A DNA stretch of 64,000 nucleotides, from contig JAJYSL010000001.1 of assembly GCA_021793595.1 (NCBI GenBank), positions 1-64,000 on the forward strand, written 5' to 3'. The DNA is from Acidobacteriota bacterium (GTDB lineage Bacteria; Acidobacteriota; Terriglobia; Terriglobales; Acidobacteriaceae). Below the pieces are notes generated by a model. That model had not been told where the DNA came from. It saw nothing but the letters and a program-made list of their open reading frames with translations, and did no database searches. A program made the position numbers and the translations under genes. Shown here piece by piece: positions 27,736-37,215 of the stretch (position 1 is the first letter of the stretch; each line of letters starts with the position of its first letter).

Positions 27736-30700
27736 GTGGCAAAATCGAAAGCAGCCACTCCAGCACGAAGCCAGAAAGAGTTTGGCACGGGCAAGCCTTC
27801 GCCCGTGGAGTCAGAGCTGGCGAGCCCACCTGCTGATGATTTCTTCGATCCGCTTTCATTGTTTCATCCTGTGACCGCTGCCTGGTTGCGCGCGGTTTTT
27901 GAACGTCCAACGACGCCGCAGCGCCTGGGCTGGCCGGCAATTGCGAAGGGCGATTCGACTCTGATTCTGGCTCCGACGGGAACGGGCAAAACGCTGACCG
28001 CGTTCTTATGGTGCATCGACAAACTGATGCTGCAACCCGCACCCGCCGGCACTCACGGATGCCGGGCGATCTACATCAGTCCGTTGAAGGCATTGGCGGT
28101 CGACGTGGAACGCAACCTGCGCTCGCCGCTTGCGGGAATCAAGCAAATGGCGGAACGAGCCGGAGTGCCGGCTCGCGAACCTCGCATCAGCGTGCGTACG
28201 GGAGATACTCCGCAGACGGAACGAGCGCGGTTTCGCCGCGATCCCGCGGACATTTTGATTACCACGCCAGAATCGCTCTATCTGTTGTTGACCAGCGATG
28301 CGGCGGCCTCGCTGCGTTCCGTCGAGACCGTGATTGTCGATGAAATTCATGCCCTGGTTCCGACGAAGAGAGGTGCGCATCTAGCCGTTTCGCTGGAGAG
28401 ACTGCAGGCGTTGGTCGGCCGTCCAATTCAGCGGATTGGATTGTCGGCTACCCAGCGACCGTTGGAGGAGGTGGCGCAATTTCTCGGGGGCGTGCAGGTT
28501 TCGATGGAGGCAACGGGTCGAGTGGCTGCGCCGGAACCGAAGCTGGATCTAGTGAGGGAAAATGTGGAAGCGCTGGACGCGCTTGAGCCGGAGTGGCTGG
28601 CGAATTCTCCTGATATTTCAAAGCTCGGCGCGCCGCAGTTTCGGCCGGTGACCATCATCAACGCAAGCGAGCCGAAGCGACTGGACCTCCGGATTGAAGT
28701 CCCTGTGGAGGATATGGCGCGCCTGGGCAAGGCGGAAGAACTGCCCAGCGGGCCGGCATCGCAAGGGCCGAAGCGAACCTCCATTTGGACCGCGATTCAC
28801 CCGCGATTGCTGGAGTTGATCCGCGAAAAACAATCCACCCTGATCTTTGTGAACAGTCGCCGCGTGGCGGAACGGCTGGCGGGAGCGCTGAATGACTTGG
28901 CGCAGGAATCGATTGCACGAGCGCATCACGGCTCGCTGGCAGCGGCGCAAAGATCTGAGATTGAAGAATTGCTGAAAGCGGGACGAATTCGCGCGCTGGT
29001 TGCGACCTCTTCATTGGAACTGGGCATCGACATGGGAGCCGTTGACCTCGTTATTCAGATTGAGGCGCCTCCTTCCATTGCAAGCGGGATGCAGCGCATC
29101 GGTCGCGCTGGGCATCATGTGGGAGCCGTCAGCGATGGAATCATCTTTCCGAAATTTCGCGCGGACCTGATTGCATGTGCGGCGGCGACAAAGGCCATGC
29201 ATGAGGGATTGGTCGAATCGACCCGGTATCTGCGTAATCCTCTGGATGTACTGGCGCAACAGATTGTTGCAATTGTGGCGGAGCCGCCGGAGAAGCCGCG
29301 TGCCACTAAGCCGGGTGGAAAGAGAGTCAGTATCCGTGCCTCCTTTGCCGCGGGTCCGTTGGATGAAGACGATGAGGGCCTCGCGGTTGACTACGACGCA
29401 TTGCATCGATTGATTGCAAGTTCCGCACCGTTTGCCACGCTGAGTCGCGCGGCGTTTGACGGAGTGCTCGATATGCTTTCCGGGCGTTATCCATCGGATG
29501 AATTTGCGGAATTGCGTCCTCGCATTACATGGGACCGCGTGCGAAATACATTGACTCCGCGCCAGGGGTCAAAAGGCCTCGCGATTTTGAATGGCGGAAC
29601 GATTCCGGATCGCGGCCTCTACGGAGTGTTTCTTTCCAGTTCGAAAGACAAGCCGCTGCGGGTTGGTGAGCTGGATGAAGAGATGGTCTTTGAAAGCCAC
29701 GGAGGCGACACCTTTGTTCTGGGGGCAACCACGTGGCGGATCGATGAGATTACGCATGACCGTGTGCTTGTCTCTCCTGCGCCGGGTGAGCCTGGGAAAA
29801 TGCCTTTCTGGCATGGGGATGGCCCGGGAAGGCCGCTGGAATTCGGTCGGCGTATCGGAGCCATGGTGCGCGAATTGCGCGGTATGGAGCGGAACGCTGC
29901 CGTCAGTCGCCTGACGCGCGAGCACGATCTGGATCTGCAGGCAGCGGACAATCTGCTGCGATTTTTGGTCGATCAGGAAATTGCAACCAGCGAGGTTCCC
30001 GATGATCGCACCATTGTGATCGAGCGGTGCAGGGATGAACTGGGCGATTGGCGTGTCTGCGTGTTGACGCCGTTCGGGAGTCGAATCCATGCGCCCTGGG
30101 CGATGGCGGTGAGCGGACGATTGCAGGCTGCAGGCCATGTCGATATTGAGACGCTATGGACGGATGACGGATTCGTGCTGCGTTTTCCGGAGACGGCTGA
30201 ACCACCGGATACCGAAGTCTTCCTGCTTGATCCCGTGGAAGCGACTGACCTGGTGCTTCGGCAACTGGGATCGACGGCATTGTTTGCGGCAAAGTTTCGT
30301 GAGAGTGCGGCTCGGGCATTGCTCTTGCCTCGTCGCCGCGCGCAGGGGCGTGCTCCACTATGGCAGCAGCGCAAGCGTGCGTACGATTTGCTGGCGGTGG
30401 CGTCGCGATATGCTTCGTTTCCCATGCTGCTGGAGGCATATCGAGAGACACTGCGCGATGTGTTCGACATGCCTGCGTTCCTTGAAGTGCTACGCGGCAT
30501 CGCAAGCCGCGGCATTCGTGTTCATGTTGCGGATACGCGCACACCGTCGCCGTTCGCGGCGTCGCTGCTGTTCGGGTATGCAGCCAACTTTATTTATGAC
30601 GGCGATGCTCCGTTGGCTGAACGTCGTGCGCAGGCGCTCACCATCGATCAGGATCAATTGCGCGATCTGATGGGCGACGCAGATTTGCGAGAGTTGCTGG

Positions 30701-32676
30701 ATGCTGCGGCCATGGACGAAGTTGAAGAGCAACTGCAGGCGCTCGCCGAGACTTATCGTGCCAAGAGCGTGGATGGCGTCCATGATTTGCTGCTGCGACT
30801 GGGGGATATGAGTCATGCTGAACTTTCGCACCGGATTGTTGGGGTGGAGGTGGAGGCAGTGGCGGCGAGGCTGATTCGGGCTCGGCGCGCACTCGAAGTT
30901 CAACTACTGGGTCAGAAGCGTTTGATTGCTATTGAGGATGCGGGAAAGTTTCGCGATGGTCTCGGAATTCCATTGCCGCCGGGGGTGCCGAAAGCATTTC
31001 TGGAGCCGGTAGTTGAGCCGCAGTTGGAGATTCTGAAACGCTATGCACGCACCCACGGACCGTTTACTGTCGACGATGCCACGGCGCGTTTTGGATGGAA
31101 TCCTCAAACGGTGCAAAGCTGGCTGCGTGCTTTGGTTCATTCGGGCCGGCTTGTGGAAGGCAATTTCAGGCCTAGGGGAATCCATCGCGAATGGTGCGAC
31201 GCCGAAGTGTTGCGGACGATACGGCGCAAATCTCTCGCGCGGTTGCGCAAACAAGTGGAACCTGTCGAACAGCAAACGCTGGCGCGTATGGCGGCGCACT
31301 GGCATGGATGTCTCCATCGACGGCGTGGGTTGGACGCGGTGCTGGATGCCGTGGATCAATTGCAAGGATCTCCCTTGCCGGCTTCTGTGATTGAGCGGGA
31401 AATATTGCCGGCTCGTATTGCGGGATATCAAGCGAGCGATCTGGATACGTTGATCGGCGCGGGCGAAGTGGTGTGGTGCGGTGTCGAGCCGATTGGCGAG
31501 ACAGATGGCCGCATCGCGCTGTATCTGGCGGACAAAATCGCGGAACTGCGCGCGCCGGCAGGTGGGAAGCTGCCGCCGGATCCGGTGGAGAATCCGCTGG
31601 GCGAGAAGCAACAGCAAATCCTCGATCTGTTGACGACGCGCGGGGCCATGTTTTTTTCCAGCTTGCACGAAGCTGTCGGCGGGGGATTTCCGGGCGAGAC
31701 CATCAATGCACTGTGGGGGCTGGTGTGGGCGGGGCGGGTCACGAATGACACGTTTCACGCGTTGCGAGCGTACATGGCGCGGCGAGCGAGTACGCGGACT
31801 TCCTCCCGGCAGCATGTGCAGTCGAATTTTCGTTCGCGCCGAACCTTGGCGCCGAGTGCACAAGGTCGATGGACCCTGGTGGATTCGGCTGATTCAATTC
31901 AAATATCGCCGACAATTCGGAGCCACGCAGTTGCATTGCAGCTGCTAAAGCGGCATGGAGTCGTGACCCGCGAGACGATGGGCCTGGAGAATGTTGCGGG
32001 TGGTTTTAGCGCGGTGTACGACGTATTAAAGGCACTCGAAGATTCTGGCCGCGTGCGCCGCGGATATTTTGTGGCTGGGTTAGGGGGAGCACAGTTTGCG
32101 TTGCCTTCCGCGATCGATCTGCTGCGCTCATTGCGTACGGATCGCACTCCGGAAAAACCCGAGATGATTTGTCTGGCAGCGACGGACCCCGCGAATCTTT
32201 ATGGATCCGTTTTGCGCTGGCCTTCGGTTTCGACGGCTGCGGCGGTCGCCGCCGACGAGGGTACGATGGAGGCTGAACCCGCGAGAGAAGCGAATACTCG
32301 AATGTTGGCGCGCGCTGTGGGTGCTCGCATCGTGTTGCGAAACGGTGAGCTTGTCGCCTACATGCGACGAAACAATCCGAACTTGATTGTTTTCCTCTCT
32401 TCCGATGAGCCAGACCGAAGCCACATGGCTAGCGATCTGGCGAACTTCCTGGTCGAACTTGGACAGCAGGATTTGCAGGCTCAGGGTTCGGGCCGTCCCG
32501 CAGGATTGTTGCTGGTAACGGTGAACGATGTTCCGATCGCGGAACATTTTCTCTCGCGTTTCTTGTTAGACGCCGGTTTCCACGTCTCCCCGATGGGCTT
32601 CCATCTGCGTCGCTCGCTGCTGTCTCCGATCGTCCATGATCCATCTGGATCTGCGCTATCGCGCGAGGTGCAATAG
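27736..32676 (+). CDS. lhr: Lhr-like ATP-dependent DNA/RNA helicase (long form)
   Basis: 1646-residue superfamily 2 helicase. It shows a Q-motif-like TPQRLGWP (about 60-67), Walker A APTGTGKT (79-86), DEIH (202-205), LSAT, and motif VI QRIGRAGH. The Lhr winged-helix and Lhr-specific domains follow (about 600-900), and then a long C-terminal region. Full-length bacterial Lhr (about 1500 residues) forms a tetramer via that C-terminal region and acts on RNA:DNA hybrids in DNA repair. The GTG start at 27736 is the first in frame. Its stop lies one base before the start of the Nei glycosylase, giving a repair gene pair. Confidence 0.95.
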   Translation: MAKSKAATPARSQKEFGTGKPSPVESELASPPADDFFDPLSLFHPVTAAWLRAVFERPTTPQRLGWPAIAKGDSTLILAPTGTGKTLTAFLWCIDKLMLQPAPAGTHGCRAIYISPLKALAVDVERNLRSPLAGIKQMAERAGVPAREPRISVRTGDTPQTERARFRRDPADILITTPESLYLLLTSDAAASLRSVETVIVDEIHALVPTKRGAHLAVSLERLQALVGRPIQRIGLSATQRPLEEVAQFLGGVQVSMEATGRVAAPEPKLDLVRENVEALDALEPEWLANSPDISKLGAPQFRPVTIINASEPKRLDLRIEVPVEDMARLGKAEELPSGPASQGPKRTSIWTAIHPRLLELIREKQSTLIFVNSRRVAERLAGALNDLAQESIARAHHGSLAAAQRSEIEELLKAGRIRALVATSSLELGIDMGAVDLVIQIEAPPSIASGMQRIGRAGHHVGAVSDGIIFPKFRADLIACAAATKAMHEGLVESTRYLRNPLDVLAQQIVAIVAEPPEKPRATKPGGKRVSIRASFAAGPLDEDDEGLAVDYDALHRLIASSAPFATLSRAAFDGVLDMLSGRYPSDEFAELRPRITWDRVRNTLTPRQGSKGLAILNGGTIPDRGLYGVFLSSSKDKPLRVGELDEEMVFESHGGDTFVLGATTWRIDEITHDRVLVSPAPGEPGKMPFWHGDGPGRPLEFGRRIGAMVRELRGMERNAAVSRLTREHDLDLQAADNLLRFLVDQEIATSEVPDDRTIVIERCRDELGDWRVCVLTPFGSRIHAPWAMAVSGRLQAAGHVDIETLWTDDGFVLRFPETAEPPDTEVFLLDPVEATDLVLRQLGSTALFAAKFRESAARALLLPRRRAQGRAPLWQQRKRAYDLLAVASRYASFPMLLEAYRETLRDVFDMPAFLEVLRGIASRGIRVHVADTRTPSPFAASLLFGYAANFIYDGDAPLAERRAQALTIDQDQLRDLMGDADLRELLDAAAMDEVEEQLQALAETYRAKSVDGVHDLLLRLGDMSHAELSHRIVGVEVEAVAARLIRARRALEVQLLGQKRLIAIEDAGKFRDGLGIPLPPGVPKAFLEPVVEPQLEILKRYARTHGPFTVDDATARFGWNPQTVQSWLRALVHSGRLVEGNFRPRGIHREWCDAEVLRTIRRKSLARLRKQVEPVEQQTLARMAAHWHGCLHRRRGLDAVLDAVDQLQGSPLPASVIEREILPARIAGYQASDLDTLIGAGEVVWCGVEPIGETDGRIALYLADKIAELRAPAGGKLPPDPVENPLGEKQQQILDLLTTRGAMFFSSLHEAVGGGFPGETINALWGLVWAGRVTNDTFHALRAYMARRASTRTSSRQHVQSNFRSRRTLAPSAQGRWTLVDSADSIQISPTIRSHAVALQLLKRHGVVTRETMGLENVAGGFSAVYDVLKALEDSGRVRRGYFVAGLGGAQFALPSAIDLLRSLRTDRTPEKPEMICLAATDPANLYGSVLRWPSVSTAAAVAADEGTMEAEPAREANTRMLARAVGARIVLRNGELVAYMRRNNPNLIVFLSSDEPDRSHMASDLANFLVELGQQDLQAQGSGRPAGLLLVTVNDVPIAEHFLSRFLLDAGFHVSPMGFHLRRSLLSPIVHDPSGSALSREVQ

Positions 32677-32677
32677 G

Positions 32678-33511
32678 GTGCCGGAAGGAGACACAATTTT
32701 TCGCTCCGCGCAAGCGTTGAACCGAGCGCTGGCGGAAAAAGTCGTAACGCGATTTGAGACTGCCTACGCTCATCTGGCCAGCGTCGACGACGACAAGAAA
32801 ATTGCCGGGCGTACCATCGAGCGGGTCGAGTCGCGAGGCAAATGGCTGCTGATGTATCTTTCCGGCGACTTGATCCTGGTAACGCACATGCGCATGAATG
32901 GCTCGTGGCACATCTATCGAAGGGGAGAACGATGGCGGCGTCCGCGGCGGGATATGCGCATCGTAATCGAAACTGCGGATTGGAGTGCGGTGGGATTTGC
33001 CGTTCCCGTCGCGGAGTTTCATTCGACGGCATCGCTGCTGCGAAAGACAATGATTCCTGCTCTGGGCCCAGACTTGTTGAAGCAAGACTTTGACTTTGCC
33101 GGAGTCGTGGCGGCGATGCAGAAGCATGCCGATGAGCAGATTGCCGATGTCTTGCTGAACCAGCGGGTGATGGCTGGAATCGGCAATATATATAAGTCAG
33201 AAACATGTTTCATCTGTGGGGTGAACCCATTCCGCCCGGTTCGGACGCTCGTTCTCAGTCAACTGGAACCGCTGGTTTTTACGGCGAGGAAATTTCTTGC
33301 GCTGAACGTCGCAGAAGACGCGGACGTCGAAATTTCAACCTACGCGGGCCTGCGGCGCACAATCCATACTTCCGATCCGTCTGCGCGCTTATGGGTCTAT
33401 GGGCGTCGCGGGGAACCGTGTCGCCGCTGTGGCACGCCGATCGAGATGCGCAAGCAAGGCGCGGGCGCACGAAGTACCTTCTGGTGCCCGGTGTGCCAGC
33501 CGATCCAGTAA
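32678..33511 (+). CDS. nei: Endonuclease VIII-like DNA glycosylase (Fpg/Nei family)
   Basis: 277-residue base-excision repair enzyme that removes oxidised pyrimidines and nicks the strand. The GTG start is chosen because it gives Met-Pro-Glu-Gly-Asp: after Met removal, Pro1 is the Schiff-base nucleophile and Glu2 the acid. A helix-two-turn-helix with AGIGNIYKSE and a C-terminal zinc finger (CRRCGTP...FWCPVCQ) are present. The PEGDT start and sequence type fit Nei/Nei2 rather than MutM (PELPE). It starts 1 bp after the Lhr stop, so translation is likely coupled. Confidence 0.93.
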   Translation: MPEGDTIFRSAQALNRALAEKVVTRFETAYAHLASVDDDKKIAGRTIERVESRGKWLLMYLSGDLILVTHMRMNGSWHIYRRGERWRRPRRDMRIVIETADWSAVGFAVPVAEFHSTASLLRKTMIPALGPDLLKQDFDFAGVVAAMQKHADEQIADVLLNQRVMAGIGNIYKSETCFICGVNPFRPVRTLVLSQLEPLVFTARKFLALNVAEDADVEISTYAGLRRTIHTSDPSARLWVYGRRGEPCRRCGTPIEMRKQGAGARSTFWCPVCQPIQ

Positions 33512-33624
33512 AGATCGCATTGAAAACCGGCCGGGTTTCTCGCGGTTGTGACGAGGAGCACTCGGGGCAACTGCGTCAGCGGTCTATAATCCGGTGCGGA
33601 TGGCAGATGCACGGGAGCTACCAC

Positions 33625-34902
33625 ATGAACACTGCAGAGCAGGTTGCAGCAAGCCGGGAGCGGCTGATAACGACATTGAATCACAAGCAGCCGGATCGTA
33701 TTCCCATCGACTTTGGCGGGACCGCCGTTACTGGAATGCATGTCAGTTGCGTCGCGGGACTGCGCGAGTACTACGGCCTTGAGAAACATCCTGTCCGTGT
33801 GCATGAGCCATTCCAGATGCTGGGACTGATCGAGGACGATCTGGCGGAAGCCATGGGGCTCGATGTGGTAGGCGTGTTCCCGCGGAACACCATGTTCGGA
33901 TTTCCCGCCGAGAACTGGAAATGCTGGCGGTTGAACGGACTGGAAATCGAAGTCCCGGGAAATTTCAATACTACCGTCGATGCCAAGGGTGACACGTTGA
34001 TTTATCCCGAAGGCGATACGTCTGTTCCTCCCAGCGGACGCATGCCGCAGGGCGGATATTTTTTCGACGCGATAGTGCGTCAGGAGCCGTTCGAAGAGGA
34101 GACGCTGGATGCGGAAGACAACATGGAGGAATTCAGCGTCATCACGCAGGAAGAACTCGACCACCTGGTGCGCTCGGCAAAAGCGGCGGCGGCGACGGGG
34201 CGAGGCGTAATCGCCACCTTTGGTGGGACTGCGTTTGGAGACATTGCGTTGGTACCGGCGCCATCCCTCAAGCATCCCAAAGGGATCCGGGATATTACCG
34301 AGTGGTACGTATCGACCAGCAGCCGTCAGGATTATGTGCACAAGATTTTCGAGCGTGAGTGCGAGATTGGAATTCAGAACTTGGAGCGCATCCATGCCGC
34401 GCTGGGCGACACAGTGCAGGCAATGTTTGTCTGTGGCACGGATTTCGGTACGCAGACGTCAGCCTTCTGCTCGGTGAAGACGTTTCGCAATCTGTATTTC
34501 CCTTATTACAAGAGGGTGAATGACTGGGTCCACTCGCACACGACCTGGAAGACATTCAAGCACTCCTGCGGATCGGTCGTAAAATTTCTGCCCTCCTTTA
34601 TTGAGGCCGGCTTCGACATTCTGAATCCTGTGCAGTGTTCCGCTGCCGGAATGGAGCCAAAAGGGTTGAAAGCGAACTTTGGCGACAGCCTTGTTTTTTG
34701 GGGAGGAGGGGTGGATACGCAGAAAGTGATGCCGTTTGGCACTCCCGCGGAAGTGCGCGAACAGGTTCTGCGACGATGCGAAATCTTCTCTCCGGGCGGC
34801 GGATTCGTGTTCAACGGTACTCACAATATCCAGGCGGAGACGCCTATCGAGAACATCGTAGCGATGCTGGATGCCGTGCATGAATTCAACGGGAGATATT
34901 GA
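33625..34902 (+). CDS. Uroporphyrinogen-decarboxylase-like protein, probable corrinoid methyltransferase component
   Basis: 425-residue URO-D-fold protein, longer than the three others in the locus (about 340-350). The family start RERLITTLNHKQPDRIPIDFGG is clear. MtaA/CmuA-like methyltransferases bind zinc through H-x-C...C. Here H313 and C315 (KHSCGS) are kept, but the third ligand position reads FNGTHNIQAETP where the paralogues have SGCALPADTP or AAGCEIVRDTP. His400 or another residue may replace the cysteine. The ATG at 33625 has GGGAG; the open frame upstream overlaps nei and is not used. It is convergent with the rest of the locus. Its substrate is unknown, possibly a methyl donor other than methanol. 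Confidence 0.85.
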   Translation: MNTAEQVAASRERLITTLNHKQPDRIPIDFGGTAVTGMHVSCVAGLREYYGLEKHPVRVHEPFQMLGLIEDDLAEAMGLDVVGVFPRNTMFGFPAENWKCWRLNGLEIEVPGNFNTTVDAKGDTLIYPEGDTSVPPSGRMPQGGYFFDAIVRQEPFEEETLDAEDNMEEFSVITQEELDHLVRSAKAAAATGRGVIATFGGTAFGDIALVPAPSLKHPKGIRDITEWYVSTSSRQDYVHKIFERECEIGIQNLERIHAALGDTVQAMFVCGTDFGTQTSAFCSVKTFRNLYFPYYKRVNDWVHSHTTWKTFKHSCGSVVKFLPSFIEAGFDILNPVQCSAAGMEPKGLKANFGDSLVFWGGGVDTQKVMPFGTPAEVREQVLRRCEIFSPGGGFVFNGTHNIQAETPIENIVAMLDAVHEFNGRY

Positions 34903-34926
34903 AGCGCCGGAGCCTCGGTTGCGGCA

Positions 34927-36423
34927 TCAGGCGGGGTGCTGGATTTCAGGAAAACTCATACAGTTCACAAACTCGTCCTGAAAATCAGCATCGGCGGCGA
35001 GCGCAACATGCTCCATCTTGGGCAACGCAGGTTGGTTGGCGGAAAGCAGCAACATTTTTGCTCCACGGAGGGCGGTGTTGCCGGAGGGCGCGATCCGCTG
35101 CGGAGAAAATTCCAGCAGGCCGATGCTGACGGCGCTCGCAGCCTGTATGTAGTTGCCGAATGCTCCGGCGAGATGAATGCGTTGGAGATCCTCCGCCTTC
35201 GCCCCCAGAGAGCGCAACAGCAATCTGAATCCAGCGGCGATGGCGGCCTTGGCGAGTTGCAATTCGCGAATATCCGCTTGATATAGAAACACTGGCCCTG
35301 CGACGGGGAAGCGTTTCGTTTCATTGGCGATGCGCCCGGAGGGCAGAATCGCGCCGGTTTCCAGCCCCACCGCAACGGCGTCGACGAGCCCGCTGCCGCA
35401 GATGCCGCGCGGGTCCTGGTTGCCAATCACAGTGGCGTGAATTTCTCCATTATTATTTGAAACGCGCGAGATTGCACCGGAAGAAGCTCGCATGCCCATG
35501 CGGATGGAAGCCGCTTCAAAGGCGGGTCCGGCGGCGGTCGAGGCATACAGAATTCGATCACGGTTGCCGATGGCGATTTCGCCATTTGTGCCCAAATCAA
35601 CCAAGGCAATCATTTCCTTTGAGGTGGGCATGCCGACGGCGATGATTCCAGCCAGAATATCGGAGCCTACAAACCCGCCCAGGCAGCGTGCAAAGCGAAT
35701 GTAGCAGGTCGGAGGCAAAGGCCAGCCGAGTTCTTCACAGGAGAAGGATTGTTCGCCTAGATTTTCGGAATGGAAGGGTACATGCGACAGCGGTTCCACG
35801 TCGAGACGCGAAAATAAATGATGCATTACAGAGTTTCCGACCAGCACAACTTCCGCAACTTCCTGTTCTCGACGCCGAACCAGCGTTGCGATCATCGAGC
35901 CGATCGAGGCACGTACGATCGTTGTGAGATCCGCGCCAGAGAGCGTCGCCCGAATTCTGCTCATCACGTCCGAGCCGAAAGGCGCTTGCGGATTCAGTTC
36001 GGTTTCCACACCCAGAACGTTGCCAGTGGCGAGATCGACTAATTGCGCCGCAATGGTGGTTGTACCCAGATCGACGGCGATCCCGAGGCCCTGCTTTCCT
36101 CTGCCAGACAAAGCGGAATTGTCGCTCAGGATTTCCATATGCCATTGTTCGCACTCGAGAACCAACGGCACTTCGGCGCTGGCTTGGCAGGCGAGTCGCC
36201 AACCGCTTGCCAGGTCTTCGGCAGAGAAGAACAAACTGTCCTGCTGGGTGATCGGGAGCGATCCGTGAAGCACGCGGACACGACAGCCGCCGCAAAGGCC
36301 GGTGCCTCCGCAGGGAAATTCAATGCCATGCAGAGACAGCGGGGAACTGAGCGACGCGCCACACGGCACCTCGACAACGGTCCCGGAAGGCTCCAATTGG
36401 ATCCGCACATTGTCAGTACTCAT
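34927..36423 (-). CDS. Corrinoid-protein reductive activator (2Fe-2S ferredoxin + ASKHA/DUF4445)
   Basis: 498-residue protein of the RACo/RamA-like group, which uses ATP and low-potential electrons to return inactive Co(II) corrinoid proteins to Co(I). The N-terminal ferredoxin domain has ligands C38, C44, C47 and C79 (CGGTGLCGGC...RLAC). The C-terminal actin-like ATPase (DUF4445) shows VDLGTTTIAAQLVDL, NPQAPFGSDVMSR, VGNSVMHH, DLGTNGEI and HLAGAFGNYI. It is the last gene of the corrinoid operon, overlapping the DUF1638 gene by four bases (ATGA). Its presence strongly supports that the MtaC-type protein here cycles through Co(I). Confidence 0.92.
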   Translation of the reverse strand: MSTDNVRIQLEPSGTVVEVPCGASLSSPLSLHGIEFPCGGTGLCGGCRVRVLHGSLPITQQDSLFFSAEDLASGWRLACQASAEVPLVLECEQWHMEILSDNSALSGRGKQGLGIAVDLGTTTIAAQLVDLATGNVLGVETELNPQAPFGSDVMSRIRATLSGADLTTIVRASIGSMIATLVRRREQEVAEVVLVGNSVMHHLFSRLDVEPLSHVPFHSENLGEQSFSCEELGWPLPPTCYIRFARCLGGFVGSDILAGIIAVGMPTSKEMIALVDLGTNGEIAIGNRDRILYASTAAGPAFEAASIRMGMRASSGAISRVSNNNGEIHATVIGNQDPRGICGSGLVDAVAVGLETGAILPSGRIANETKRFPVAGPVFLYQADIRELQLAKAAIAAGFRLLLRSLGAKAEDLQRIHLAGAFGNYIQAASAVSIGLLEFSPQRIAPSGNTALRGAKMLLLSANQPALPKMEHVALAADADFQDEFVNCMSFPEIQHPA

Positions 36424-37160
36424 GTGATATCCACAATGGTTTCGCCCAGAGTTGCGCGAATGCTAGAACCGGGGGGGACGATGAGAAAATCGCCGATATC
36501 CCATTCTCCGTTGACCAGGCGTTGCAACAGCGAGAGCGATCCTTGAACCTCGTCGAATCTCCATCCTTCTTTCTTCGCTTCCGCGCGAGCCTGGTCACGG
36601 AAAATATTCTCTCCTTCGACTCCAGGGGAAATATACGTGAGTTGAGAGTAGTGGCTGCGAAAGGCATTGAACTGTTCGAAAAGATAGACGCCGTTCTCCT
36701 CGCCGTATTGCGCGATGAACTCTTCACGGGTGCGGCGTTCGCCCAGGATGCGTCCGGCGGAAGCACCTGCTTGCTGGAGAATCTGTCCCGGGGTTTGAAA
36801 TTCCAGCCAGCCGGGAGAGCGGTAATAGACGCCGGAGTGGCTGTCGAAATATGCCTGATAACGGTGTCGATCACCCATCAACAATCCAATACAATCGTGC
36901 GCGCGGGGAAGCACGAGCCGAGTCTTTCCGGCGCGCAAGCCTTCCGTGCCGCGTCCACAAAGCGCATATCCCAGAACGATGGCGTCATATCCCTCGGCGT
37001 CGGAGGCGTCGATTCGCTCCTGTATCCGCGGGCGCATGGCCGCGCCCAGGTCATGTAGTCCCATGGTGACGAACTCAACATCGATCGCGTGTGGGGACGC
37101 GGGGATGACCTGCTTTATCTCGCGGGTGAGGACCTGGCAACTGATGACTTTCAAGCGCAT
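36420..37160 (-). CDS. DUF1638 protein of the corrinoid methyltransferase operon
   Basis: 246-residue protein matching DUF1638 (RLKVISCQVLTREI, YDAIVLGYALCGRGTEGL, RAHDCIGLLMGDRHRY, YRSPGWLE). DUF1638 proteins are usually encoded beside MtaB/MttB/MtgB-type corrinoid systems, but their biochemical role is not established as far as I know. Conserved Cys and His residues (CALCG-like and RAHDC) suggest metal or corrinoid contact; this is inference. The start at 37160 is chosen from homology. It has a weak ribosome binding site, but the gene is 55 bp from the upstream one and overlaps the next by 4 bp. Confidence 0.85.
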   Translation of the reverse strand: MRLKVISCQVLTREIKQVIPASPHAIDVEFVTMGLHDLGAAMRPRIQERIDASDAEGYDAIVLGYALCGRGTEGLRAGKTRLVLPRAHDCIGLLMGDRHRYQAYFDSHSGVYYRSPGWLEFQTPGQILQQAGASAGRILGERRTREEFIAQYGEENGVYLFEQFNAFRSHYSQLTYISPGVEGENIFRDQARAEAKKEGWRFDEVQGSLSLLQRLVNGEWDIGDFLIVPPGSSIRATLGETIVDIT

Positions 37161-37215
37161 GGCGCCACCAAAGAAAATATGATTGAAGACTGTTCGCAAC
37201 CTGGTCGTGCGGCAA

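Noticed and set aside
27608..28042. Long N-terminal extension of the SnoaL-like frame
   Set aside because: It overlaps the divergent Lhr gene, has no family similarity and a good internal start with GGGAG exists at 27607.
33205..33624. Upstream extension of the first URO-D gene
   Set aside because: It overlaps nei, is Arg-rich shadow translation, and the ATG at 33625 has a proper ribosome binding site and the family N-terminus.
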